A stretch of 64,000 nucleotides of DNA from Liopterus haemorrhoidalis. Taxonomy: Eukaryota; Arthropoda; Insecta; Coleoptera; Dytiscidae. The DNA is taken from NCBI GenBank assembly GCA_963971575.1, contig OZ020617.1, positions 40,272,606 through 40,336,605 on the forward strand. The letters are read 5' to 3'. The translations under genes and the position numbers were made by a program. The notes beneath the pieces were generated by a model. It ran no database searches. It had not been told where the DNA came from and saw only the letters and a list, made by a program, of their open reading frames with translations. Positions 44,326-54,323 of the stretch are shown piece by piece (within the stretch, counting starts at the first letter, position 1; each line of letters begins with the position of its first letter).

Positions 44326-44898
44326 GTAAACTGTATTGTTATCAAATATTATGATAGAATCAGTTCTCTTATATTACTATAATAAATGCATAGAGCGTTG
44401 AATTTATTAACTTTATAAAGGTATAATTTGCGATTCACACTTTCCCTGAGTTCTAGGAGCTATTGTCGCGGCTCGTGCCGCAAGTGAAATTATTGTATAA
44501 TTTTATTTGTGATACACTATCTTGCCTGGATGAACATTTACTCTAGAATTAATTAATTATTATTAGTAGTTTAATTACCGGTATAATTATTACAGAAATG
44601 TGCGCACACTTCACCATTTAATTTAATTTGTGCGTAACTCGGGAACGTAAAATGAATCGTAAAATCTTTACGATAATTATGATTTACAGATGTTTAGAGA
44701 TTTCAAGTATGCATACAACTCTGTTCTTAAACGCACTTAGGTTAATTAATGTACTCTCTTTCATATTTCATATTATTTAAAAATCTCTGAAGTATCTACT
44801 TATTACGGGTATAGAGGGCATCTATTTTTGCGGGGCTGATAGAAATAAAACGACGTGCCATTTGTAATGTAGTCTTCTTGTACTTTCGTTAAAGTACG

Positions 44899-46478
44899 TT
44901 TGTTAAAGTTGATAATAATAAATCAAATATTGCAAATATAAACCACGGAGTCCCACAAGGTTCCATATTAGGACCACTGCTATTTTTGATTTACATTAAT
45001 GACTTTCCAACATCAATTTCTGCCAAATCTATTCTTTATGCGGACGATACAACCCTATTGACATCGTCGTCAATATTAAATAAAGTAATAGATACTGGTC
45101 TGGCAAGTTTGACGGAAGCACAATACTGGTTCCACTCAAATAAACTGTCCCTTAATATAAATAAAACAAAAAATTTACTAATAACCACTAAATACCATGA
45201 TTATGAAAATCATGGTACCAAAACATGTAAAATTTCTAGGTATGCAAATTGATCCAAATCTTAGATGGGATGAACATGTTACTGATCTGAATTCAAGATT
45301 ATCTCAGACAATTTACTTACTTCGAAATCTATATTCTAGAGTAACTAAAAACATTTTAATTACCACCTACTTCTCCCTTTTCCAGGCCCATATGACGTAT
45401 GGTCTACTCACTTGGGGCCACTCTCCTGCTACTCGGAGAATCTTTGCTTTACAGCGACGAGCTGTACGCGTAATAGCGGGGATTTCTTAAACCCTTTTCA
45501 CACTAGATCTTTAAGACGAGTGAACTTAAAGTTCACCAATGTTTAAGATCGGTATGCTTTCACACTTGATGTTTAAATATCTGGTGCTGTCATCAGCTAC
45601 AGTAATTTTGTCCTTAAGTTACCGTCATGAAATTACCAGTTTTGAACTGTCTGTGCAAGACGCACATTTTGAATTATTATAAACAAATATGGATATTTCA
45701 TTTCATTATACAATAAAGACACTACAATAAAGAATATATTACACCTGTATTAACATGTAAGTCGATACATTTTATCTCAATTATTGTAGCTCTGTATTTT
45801 ATTAAACACATTATTAAAATAAATAATTTTATTATAACAATAAGTATAAACTTCTTATAACGTCGATATAATACAGTATTCTTGTTTATGATAATATAAA
45901 ATGTTGACAGCACAAATTCAAGGAGTATTTTTTTATAATAGAAATTAAGTTGGCAATGCGGACGAAGTTTAAGACGCAGATCTCTGTCTTAAACATCGCT
46001 TGTATTTAGACGAGGCCATACGGTTTCACATTAGCGTTTAAAGATACATTCACTTTAACATCCGATCTTAAAGTTCTAGTGTGAAAAGGGTATTATAGAG
46101 CAGATTGTAAAGATACTTTTATGGAACTAAACATTATGACATTGCCAGCCCTCTACATTTACTATTCCTTATTATTTGCTCATAAAAACATGTCAGACCT
46201 CACAACTGTTGAAGAGATACATTCATACGACACAAAAAATAAAACTCGCATTTATCCTAAATTTGTACGTTTGAATGTATCTAAAAACAGTACAAATTAC
46301 TATGCAGTTAAGTTTATGAACATTCCGGTATCATGTGAAGAAACAAGAAATCTAAATAACAACATTTTTAAAACAAAAATTAAAAAATTTCTATTGAAAA
46401 ATCCAATATATTCGATTGATGATTTTACCCATTTTAATATGTTGTATATATATATATATATAGCGTGCTATAAGTAAA
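44899..46478 (+). pseudogene. Jockey-like LINE reverse transcriptase, split by a MITE
   Basis: Starts in the palm domain: HGVPQGSILGPLLFLIYIND then the catalytic YADDTTLL (about 45037). Then NKLSLNINKTKNLLITT; a frameshift near 45200-45230; VKFLGMQIDPNLRWDEHVTD, YSLFQAHMTYGLLTWGHSP-type sequence, and FALQRRAVRVIAGIS. A 603-bp MITE interrupts at 45490; downstream YRADCKDTFMELNIMTLPAL and YIYYSLLFAHKN resume, ending with KIKKFLLKNPIYSIDDF before a stop at 46476. An A/T-rich 3' region with (TTA)n at 46618-46638 may be the element's tail. The endonuclease half is missing (5' truncation). Its function was reverse transcription for retrotransposition; this copy is dead. Confidence 0.85.
45490..46092. 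mobile_element. MITE AACCCTTTTCACAC in the LINE, TTA TSD
   Basis: AACCCTTTTCACACTAGATC on the left and TTCTAGTGTGAAAAGGGTA on the right are inverted repeats. TTA flanks both sides (45487-45489 and 46093-46095), as in PIF/Harbinger elements. Removing the MITE plus one TTA restores an open reverse-transcriptase frame (GIS then YRADC). An internal end-like copy (TTTCACACTTGATGTTTAA) lies at about 45560. Confidence 0.85.
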
Positions 46479-46946
46479 TAAGTGACCATTTGTAATTTTA
46501 AATATGTGACCATTTTTAATTTTAAAATATGTTTTTTATATTGCATAACTCCAACTGTTTCTGATATTTGCACACTTAGTATTATTATATTTTTATTTAT
46601 ATTATTACTTTTTTATTTATTATTATTATTATTATTTTGAGGCGTATATAGGACATGGTTGGGGGGGGGGGCATATTTTTAAAATATATTTAAAAATATG
46701 CCCTCTTCTCCTTTTGCTGTTATACAAAATTTCAAGGAGATCTTCAAGATATTTGAAATTCTGTAATTGCGTATCATTTTGTATGAAAAAATCAGCTGCG
46801 GCCACCACAGGACCGACCGCCATCACAAATTACTTACATAAAATACATTCTAGCAGTAGAGTAGAAATAACTTGGCCTAATATTTACTAACAGAGATATT
46901 ATTTATCATGACAATGGAAACGTTACATACTTATATGTATAAAAAA

Positions 46947-47769
46947 TTGATGTGAAGTGTGAATATTCACACATTTCAGGGTTTCGCAGGTATATAATAA
47001 GTGATGGCGGTATGCTGAGTGTGTAGGACAAATTTTACTTTGTAGTTATCACGGCAAAATGAACGATATTTTTAAAATAATTTATCGTCTGTTAATCATA
47101 TAATAAGACTGGTTATTAAATTTACGCTCTTAAAAATTAAATACAATATTTGTCAAAATATAACTAGAATTTTGACAAAATAAAATAATAATATAGTCTC
47201 TTCTCACAGGGTTCGATCCCTTTCGGATCGGGTTACTTGGTTAAAAAATCAGCGACTATTACCACTACACCAGCATACACTTTCTAGTGTGGCGTGTTAC
47301 AAAGCTATAACTTGTGTACATTATTAGCCAAAAATCACAAAAAATGTGTTTTTCTGCAAAAACCCATTTCTGCAAAGACCTTATCAAAAATTCCTGTTGT
47401 ACTATTCCGGTTCACACCAATGTACATTACTTAGAATTTTTTCAGATTTTTAGTTTAAACCACCTGGCCTACAGGGTGTGGGACAAAAAAATTTTTGCAC
47501 AATTTTGGCAAAAATCGCTTCAAAATAATTTATTTTGCAAAAATAAAAATTTGATCGTTAATCCACGTACCAAGGGCTTTCATTTGATACCCTACTCAGA
47601 ATTATAAAAAAATATTTTTTTTTTCGATGAGCACATATTTGTTTATATTTTTAGGGGGATATGTTTTTTAGATGTTTTAGTATTTTTCCTATGTGCGGGT
47701 CAAAGAGTTGTATAAGCATGTCAAATTTCAACTCTCTAGGTTTAGCCGTTTGGCTACAATTTTTACCGA

Positions 47770-47851
<82 letters not shown>

Positions 47852-47898
47852 GACAAAATGACGGTATAAGGGTTTTTTGGTCATACCTACAAAACACT
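46947..47898 (-). repeat. Repeat family F1, copy e, inside F2
   Basis: Runs from GATGTGAAGTGTGAATATTC to GGTCATACCTACAAAACACT. The tRNA-like module has minus-strand A box TGGTGTAGTGGT (47261-47272) and a B-box match GATCGAACC (47210-47218). The frames at 47314, 47651 and 47661 are repeat and microsatellite read-throughs. Confidence 0.8.
47770..47851. repeat. Perfect (GACA)n microsatellite
   Basis: About 20 uninterrupted tetranucleotide units, the longest and cleanest microsatellite of any F1 copy here. Other F1 copies have from 2 to about 12 units. Confidence 0.95.
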
Positions 47899-48188
47899 AA
47901 AAAAAAAAACATAAAAAATTTCAAAAAATTTTTCGTTTTATCAAAATATGTCTCAAATATAAGTTATTAGTTATTGAATTTATAGCAACTTTGGTTCAAT
48001 AAATTTTTTCGAAATATTTTTCTGTTGCTAAATATTCGCAAAAATCTTAAAATCGACACGAATAAACTCCCATTTCTAGTCAACCGATTTTTACCAAAAG
48101 TTGATCAACTTGTGTCATTGATGTCAAAAGATTAAATATACAGTTTCATAAAAATCCTTTTAGCCTAATTTGCTCTGCACGTGTACAG

Positions 48189-48220
<32 letters not shown>

Positions 48221-48646
48221 CGACTGACATCATGCTAAAAATAGTCAAAACGTTATGTAGGTACCTCAATTCGTGGAGATCCATCGAAATCTCGAAATGT
48301 CAAAATCGGTATGATCACAATACCTCCCTTATATATGTTGACGGTCGGTAAAAACGACGCATCTTTACCTCAGTCACAAGTGCAAAAAAAAAAAAAAACA
48401 ATCACATTATTAACCATAATTTAGCCATGAATTAAAAGAGAAATCAATAAAAATATGCGATATTTTCCGAAAACGCAATCTAATCAAAAATTTCTGGTTT
48501 ACTACTATGGTTTACATCAATATGTATTACTAGAGTATTTTCAGATTGTTAGATTAGCCCGTCTGGGTTACAGAGAGCAGGACAATTTCTTTTATTCTTG
48601 CATTTGATCATTTATCTGCAAAACAATATAGTCAATTAACAATATA

Positions 48647-49828
48647 GTCGGATTGCTGATAGGTGACTGTTACATGTATGTATCAAGTAATGCATTTATA
48701 TAATAATCTAGTTACCATTTTTCAGCGATTTTAAAAATGTTTTTTGTTATTTGTCTTAGCTGTCAGTGTCTGTTAATAATATTAATTAATAGATCTTGCG
48801 GCCAATTATTAAATTTACAAACTTTAATTTTAAATCTGCTGGAATATTTTAATTCCGAAAATGAGAACAATGGACCACTTATTTCTCTATCTTGTGTCCA
48901 TCAAAGAGTAGCAGCTGCCTTAAAGATTTCGGAATCAACAATTCGTTGAATTATAAAATGTAATAAATCTGAACTTCTCACTAACAAAATCACGAGAAAA
49001 CGAATGAAATTAAAATCTGAACCAGTTTATTTTATAGATACATTGGTACAAACGTATGGTCATGAAGTACTAAGATTACCTCTTTATCACTGCCAGTTTA
49101 ACCCCATTGAACTAATTTGAGGTATAACAAAAAATTATTATGATATACATATTGGTCAAAACGGACATAGTGATAACGAAGTTTTGAAAATGTTGCAAGT
49201 AGCCTGTGATCAAATTAGTTGTGAAACTTGGGCAAAATTTGTTAAAAAATTCGAATAGTTAATAAATGAATGGTGGAAAAGGGAAAGGAACTTTGATGAT
49301 ATTAATCCAATAATAATAAATACAAGAAATGACAGCGATAGTTCAGATAACGACCATATCATGCATTACAGTGACTAATTTTTTTAAAATAAAAATAAAC
49401 TTTTAAATTCAACTTGTAGCAATATATTATATGAATAAATATATTTTTACTTAATATTTTATTACTTTGTACTTAGGGGAAACATAAAAATTTAATTTAA
49501 TCAAACAACAAATTATAATCCAAAATTTACGTATGATTATAAGTTTTTCCTTATTTATAATTATTACCTTAAAATTAATAATTTTGTTTGTTTGAGTACT
49601 GCTGTAAATTTATTTTCATGCTCAAATTAGTAAAGATATCTACGAATCATGCCGTTTCTTTCTGATGCTTTGTTTTTTATTAAAATAATTTGGAAGGTTA
49701 GTTGTCAACTTGCGTCACTATACGTTACTATGGGTATGCAAATAATTATAATGATATAGAGAGAGAAAGCATATAGTATTGTATATCGATACTTGTAGCA
49801 ACGAACAGTCACCTATCAGCAATCCGAC
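48647..49828 (+). mobile_element. Deleted IS630/Tc1-like element
   Basis: GTCGGATTGCTGATAGGTGA and CACCTATCAGCAATCCGAC are inverted ends, with agreement over about 25 bp and TA-rich flanks. It carries the transposase relic described separately. The total is about 1.18 kb, shorter than intact relatives because the centre of the gene is lost. Confidence 0.75.
48737..49378 (+). pseudogene. IS630/Tc1-like DDE transposase relic
   Basis: The N-terminal part reads LLEYFNSENENNGPLISLSC then VHQRVAAALKISESTIR, a helix-turn-helix start typical of a Tc1-like DDE family common in insects. A stop follows at 48948. Downstream, EVLRLPLYHCQFNPIELI gives the last catalytic region, with Glu as third acidic residue (NPIELIW in relatives; here Trp is TGA, about 49119). 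Then DNEVLKMLQVACDQISCETW and LINEWWKRERNFDDINPII. The segment holding the first two catalytic Asp is missing. It is inactive; the family call is from motif recall. Confidence 0.7.
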
Positions 49829-50008
49829 TTATAATAACCAAATTAATGATATGTAATCCGTAATTTATTTACAGATGGGGGCGATTGATACGAAATCGTC
49901 CCTTCCAAATCCGCTTTTGTCTACAAAATCATAAAAATCGTAGAACCCAAAAAAAAAATTTTTTTTTTTATTTTCATCAAAAGTTTTCTGTATTTTGTCT
50001 ATAAAGTA

Positions 50009-51318
50009 CAAGGTGTCTCAAAAGAAATTTTATATTTATTTAGCTTACTGCGTGAACGCAACGTATCCGAGGGGCGCGGGGGTTATGTCAATCGGTAGCC
50101 TGGCTCTTGGGAATTGAGTCGCTATGGAGCGTTTCTCGGGAGCAGACCGCGCGTTATGCGTGCGAGAGTTTTACAAAAACGGTGATTCGGCGACTGTAGC
50201 GCGTAGAAAATTCTGCAGTATTCGAGGTTTTCGCCACTTAAATGATGCGCCAAGCATTCCTCTCATTCGACATTGGGTTAAAAAGTTTGAAGAGACTGGT
50301 ACAACGCTGGATAAATCAAAATCCGGGCGACCTAGGTCATCAAGAACGATAGAAAACGTGGAGAATGTTAATCAGTCTGTTCGTGACGACCCGAACCTTT
50401 CAATTCGGAAGCGCGCAAGTGCTTTAAATGTGCATAGATCATCATTACATCGCATTATGCACAAAGACCTAAAGCTGCACCCGTACAAAATTCAATTGGT
50501 GCAAGAATTAAAGCCCCAAGATGCCAGTCAGAGGCTTAATTTCGTAAATCAGGTAATTGAGCGATTTTCAACGTTTACCAACATTTTGTTTTCCGATGAA
50601 GCTCATTTTCATCTTAATGGCCACGTAAATAAGCAGAACTGCCGCTACTGGAGTGCAACGAATCCGAAACGCAAACATCAGAAACCCCTACATTCGCCTA
50701 AAGTGACCGTATGGGCTGCGATGTCGGCGCGAGGAATTATCGGCCCTTACTTTTTTGAAGACGAAAGGGGGCGTGCAGTTACAGTGAATTCAGAGCGTTA
50801 TGTGGAGATGTTAGACAACTTCTTGGTACCTGAACTGCAAAACTTTCCTGGCTATAACCAAAGAACATGGTTCCAACAGGACGGAGCAACTTCACACACG
50901 TCCAATATGTCTCTGCCACGTGTTCGTGAAATTTTCTCAGGCAAATTGATCTCCCGGAGAGGTGACATAAATTGGCCTCCACGCAGTCCAGATTTAACCC
51001 CTATGGACTTTTTCCTATGGGGTTATCTTAAATCTAAAGTTTACGCCAATAAACCGACTTCACTGGCGCATTTGAAAGAAAATATCCGTCACGAAATGGC
51101 AGCCATCCCTGAGTCCACCTGCCGAGACGTCATAAGTAATTTTACTGTTCGATTAAATGAGTGCCGAGAACGCGAGGGTCTACATTTAGACGATATTATT
51201 TTTAAGAAATAAATCCCCAAAAAGTGTATTTTAATAATTAATAAACATTTTTTCTATATACGGCTTACTTTTTTTTTAATCGATCCACTAAATATAAAAT
51301 TTCTTTTGAGACACCTTG
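50009..51318 (+). mobile_element. Complete DD41D Tc1/mariner-type transposon
   Basis: The element is 1310 bp. The left 30 bases (starting CAAGGTGTCTCAAAAGAAAT) are an exact inverted copy of the last 30 (51289-51318, ending GAGACACCTTG). TA flanks both sides (50007-50008 and 51319-51320). It encloses one full-length transposase frame with about 115 bp before and 106 bp after it. Identical ends, a clean target duplication and an undamaged gene point to a young, possibly active copy. Confidence 0.92.
50124..51212 (+). CDS. DD41D transposase, intact
   Basis: A 362-residue protein that would bind the 30-bp TIRs and cut and paste the element at TA sites. Residues 1-60 form an insect-type helix-turn-helix (DUF4817-like by recall: FSGADRALCVREFYKNGDSA, RHWVKKFEETGT). 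A GRPR hinge is at 68-71, then a second HTH (SIRKRASALNVHRSSLHRIM) at about 93-112. The catalytic residues are Asp158 (LFSDEAHFH), Asp253 (FQQDGATSH) and Asp295 (TPMDFFLWG). The 41 residues between the last two define a DD41D spacing, distinct from mariner DD34D. The ATG at 50124 is the first in frame after the left TIR. No stop or frameshift is present. GC content exceeds that of the flanks. The length fits the superfamily (about 340-370). Confidence 0.92.
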   Translation: MERFSGADRALCVREFYKNGDSATVARRKFCSIRGFRHLNDAPSIPLIRHWVKKFEETGTTLDKSKSGRPRSSRTIENVENVNQSVRDDPNLSIRKRASALNVHRSSLHRIMHKDLKLHPYKIQLVQELKPQDASQRLNFVNQVIERFSTFTNILFSDEAHFHLNGHVNKQNCRYWSATNPKRKHQKPLHSPKVTVWAAMSARGIIGPYFFEDERGRAVTVNSERYVEMLDNFLVPELQNFPGYNQRTWFQQDGATSHTSNMSLPRVREIFSGKLISRRGDINWPPRSPDLTPMDFFLWGYLKSKVYANKPTSLAHLKENIRHEMAAIPESTCRDVISNFTVRLNECREREGLHLDDIIFKK

Positions 51319-51320
51319 TA

Positions 51321-51989
51321 GATTAAAAATCACATTGGTGTTTGTCAGCTTGCTTGTATATATTGCTTGTACATATTTGCAATTTATTTTCTAAAAATGT
51401 CAGATGTACTTCGAGTCTTAAAGAAATGGAAGCCATAGAACATCATCTCCTATTTCTTGACGTTACGAGGATTCTGTCTTTATGACGTAAACCTTAACAA
51501 CCATGACAACTCTAATTCCAAACTAATGAACTCAAGTTTATCAGATCACAAAGAGCATCTAGAATTTGTTCATTCGTTCCAGAGTCTTGCCTCCTACTTA
51601 TGCGCACATCTTGTACCAGTCAGTTTAGTGTTCTCTGAAGAACATGTCGGTTAATTTGAAGAATGATTAACGTGAATGTTTAGGAAGGTATCTGGCCTTG
51701 GAATCTTGGTATTTTAAATAATTAAAGAGAGTAATTTGGAAATTACTTGGACATTAAGAGATATTAACATTTAGATGAATTCTTTTACTAGGAAATACCA
51801 ATAACTCTAATGTATTGGAAGTTAAAAATTAATAGTAAACACTTAGAAAATATTCTATACATTAAAACATGTTTTTAATGATGCTTTTTCAATAAGAGCC
51901 ATCTACAAAACAATTAAACACTAATATTGAAACTAATTTATTACAATTAACAAACATTTTAGTTAAATATAAAGAATAATACGAGGGTT
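51321..51989. other. Unassigned AT-rich stretch
   Basis: A 65-codon plus-strand frame (51457-51654) has no recognisable domain. Otherwise nothing is recognised between the DD41D element and the next mariner end. Confidence 0.3.
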
Positions 51990-52266
51990 GTTTGATAAGC
52001 CAGTGACTTTGATAAAAGATGGCGCTTAGATCTCAAGTTTGATATTATTTCTGACGTTTTAGCAGTCTTGGTAAACGTCAGAAACGTCACACTAAGTTTT
52101 TAAGTATATCTGTGAAATAGTATATTTTGAACAGCGTTCGGAAGTGGATAGGGTTGCCACCTCTTCGGATCTGACCCGGATGTTCCGGGTTTTGCAGGTT
52201 TGTGTCCGGGTTCCGGGTTTGATCCGTATTCCTCCGGGTCGCTCGAAATATAAACATTCAACTTAT

Positions 52267-53322
52267 TAGGGTTTTGTAGGTATGACTAAAAAACCCTTAT
52301 ACCGTCATTTTGTCGTCTGTCTGTCTGTTCGGTAAAAATTGTAGCCAAACGGCTAAACCTAGAGAGTTGAAATTTGGCATGCTTATACAACTCTTTGACC
52401 CGCATATAGGAAAAATACTAAAACATCTAAAAAACATACCCCCCGAAAAATATAAACAAATATGTGCTCATCGAAAACAATTTTTTTTTTTTTTAATTCT
52501 GAGTAGGGTATCAAATGAAAGCCCTTAGTACGTGGATTAACGATCAAATTTTTATTTTTGCAAAATAAATTATATTGATGCGATTTTTGCCAAAATAGTG
52601 CAAAAAAATTTTTTGTCCCACAACCTGTAGCCCAGATGGTTTAAACTAAAAATCTGAAAAAATTCTAAGTAATGTATATTGGTGTGAACCGGAATAGTAC
52701 AACAGGAATTTTTGATCAGTTTATATTTTCGGAAAATAACGCATTTTTTGTGTTTTTAACCAAAATATGTTAAATATCTAATTCGCTATGTAACCAAGTT
52801 AATACGTCAGCGCTCATAGCGATGTGCGTTAAGTCAATGGTTTTCTAATTTGTCAAACAGGTAACTTGCAAACTAGAGTTCGAATCCTGTCAATTTTATT
52901 TTTTTTTGTTTTTTTTTGCAGTTTTCTTTTGTTTAAATTATTTTGTCAAAATTCTAGTTATAATCTGGTAAATGTTGCATTTAATTTTTAAAAGCGTAAA
53001 TTTAATAACCAGTGGGAAGTGTTGAAATTATAATTTAATTCTGTTTGATGTATACGAAATCAGAAGGCGGGGCTAATGATTTAAGCAACCAATAGAAGCT
53101 ATAGGCGCAATTTTCAAAATCTTAATGAACCTTGCTATGTAAAAAAAATACTGCACATATTTAGAAACTTAAATAATGGTATTAGGCATTCGAATTAAAA
53201 TTCATAAAAAAATATTTTGACATAAAATTTGTTTTGGCATCCCAAATAATCATCATTCAGTTATTAAATACCTGCAAAACCCTGAAATGTGTGAAAATTC
53301 ACACTTCACATCAATTTTTTTT
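52267..53322 (+). repeat. Repeat family F1, copy f (full length)
   Basis: From AGGGTTTTGTAGGTATGACT to ACCTGCAAAACCCTGAA and the hairpin GTGTGAA-AA-TTCACAC. The GTCT block is nearly lost (52315-52330). The module site has B box GTTCGAATC (52878-52886) and a weak A box (AGTCAATGGTTTTC, 52832). Confidence 0.75.
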
Positions 53323-53796
53323 ATATAATACTGACGGTTTGTTACACGTTTTCTGCCTTTCCTACACTTCAAGTATTTTCTGAATTTCTGACCTCGCTCC
53401 TCAAGTGATTTTCTGCGCCTCCCTTTCATTGTTATTTGATTTTATTTTCTTATTTTATGAAGCATATATTGTATATATTATAAATATTTACTTAAAATCC
53501 ATTCAATATGTTTCTTTAACTGAGTAGGCTATGGTAGGGTGGCAGTTTTGTTGGTAGCCACGAAAAATAACTAGGCTTGTAATAATGAAATATCAAATAA
53601 ATAGTGTTTCTTTCTATTTAATAGATTTTATTTAATATGAGTTGATAATATGTTCAAGTATATTAATAGAACATAAAAAATATGCAAATTAGATTGGAAG
53701 ATTGTAATTATTTTTTAATGTCAAATTTTATGCAACCAACAAAAAACAAATATCATGGCTTACTCAGATGAGCACTGGATTACATTTAAAACTAGT

Positions 53797-54135
53797 GGTG
53801 TGCCGGCTATCCGTATCCGTATCCGCGGATGATCTGCAAATACAAGCTTGCATCTAAAAATGCCCAATGTGGAGTCAATTTTTCTTTGGCGTTCTGACTG
53901 ATGTTAAGTCGAGCATCACATCATTTGCTGGTGGTTTTTGAAACTGCATTTAAGCTGTACTGCATTCTAACAATTGAACGGTCTATAGGAACAGCGCGAT
54001 ATATCAAACTATCGCTTCAAGGTCTCTGTACTTACATGGAAGATCCGTATCCGTATCTACGGATCGGAAAACAAATAATTCCTATCCGTATCTATATCCG
54101 CAAATCTAGCTTTTGTGTGATCCGGCATATTTCTA
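53797..54135. repeat. MITE-like block with ATCCGT repeats
   Basis: Starts TAGTGGTGTGCCGGCTATCC and ends near GTGATCCGGCATATTTC. ATCCGTATCCGTATC-type hexamers occur at both ends (53810 and 54047-54095). The 79-codon frame is a by-product. Confidence 0.5.
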
Positions 54136-54323
54136 TTTAAAACACAATTTTGTTTTTGCTCCGGGTCAGAGTAAGGCGTTAAGTAGCAACCCTAGAAGTG
54201 GATAAGTTTGTGTTTATTTGTTACCATGAAAAAAACTCCGTGTAAAACACCGTCGCATGGAATGGTTCACAAGTTTTTGTTGTGGTCGTACAAGCACAAA
54301 TGACCCGAGACATCCGAATAATA

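Larger units (their letters stand above)
46790..48350 (-). repeat. Repeat family F2, copy 4, split by F1
   Basis: 46790-46940 (TCAGCTGCGGCCACCACAGG to GAAACGTTACATACTTATAT) and 47900-48350 (TTTTTCGTTTTATCAAAATA to CCCTTATATATGTTGACGGT) are the two parts of one F2 copy; the uninterrupted equivalent is 62899-63532. A (GACA)n remnant is at 48188-48230. Confidence 0.8.
52149..54194. mobile_element. hAT-like element in the host mariner, 8-bp TSD
   Basis: TAGGGTTGCCACC and TAGCAACCCTA are the ends (52149 and 54194). GAAGTGGA flanks both (52141-52148 and 54195-54202), a perfect 8-bp duplication. Near each end lies CCGGGT-rich sequence (CCCGGATGTTCCGGG, CTCCGGGTC). It carries no transposase; much of its 2046 bp is an F1 copy and another MITE. 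Confidence 0.85.

Noticed and set aside
47651..47884. Open frames rich in SVCLSVCL or QTDRQTDR
   Set aside because: They are translations of the (GTCT)n/(GACA)n microsatellite in family F1 and recur in every F1/F2 copy.
49138..49380. Independent host gene downstream of the Tc1-like relic
   Set aside because: The sequence continues the transposase C-terminus and ends before the right TIR of the same element.
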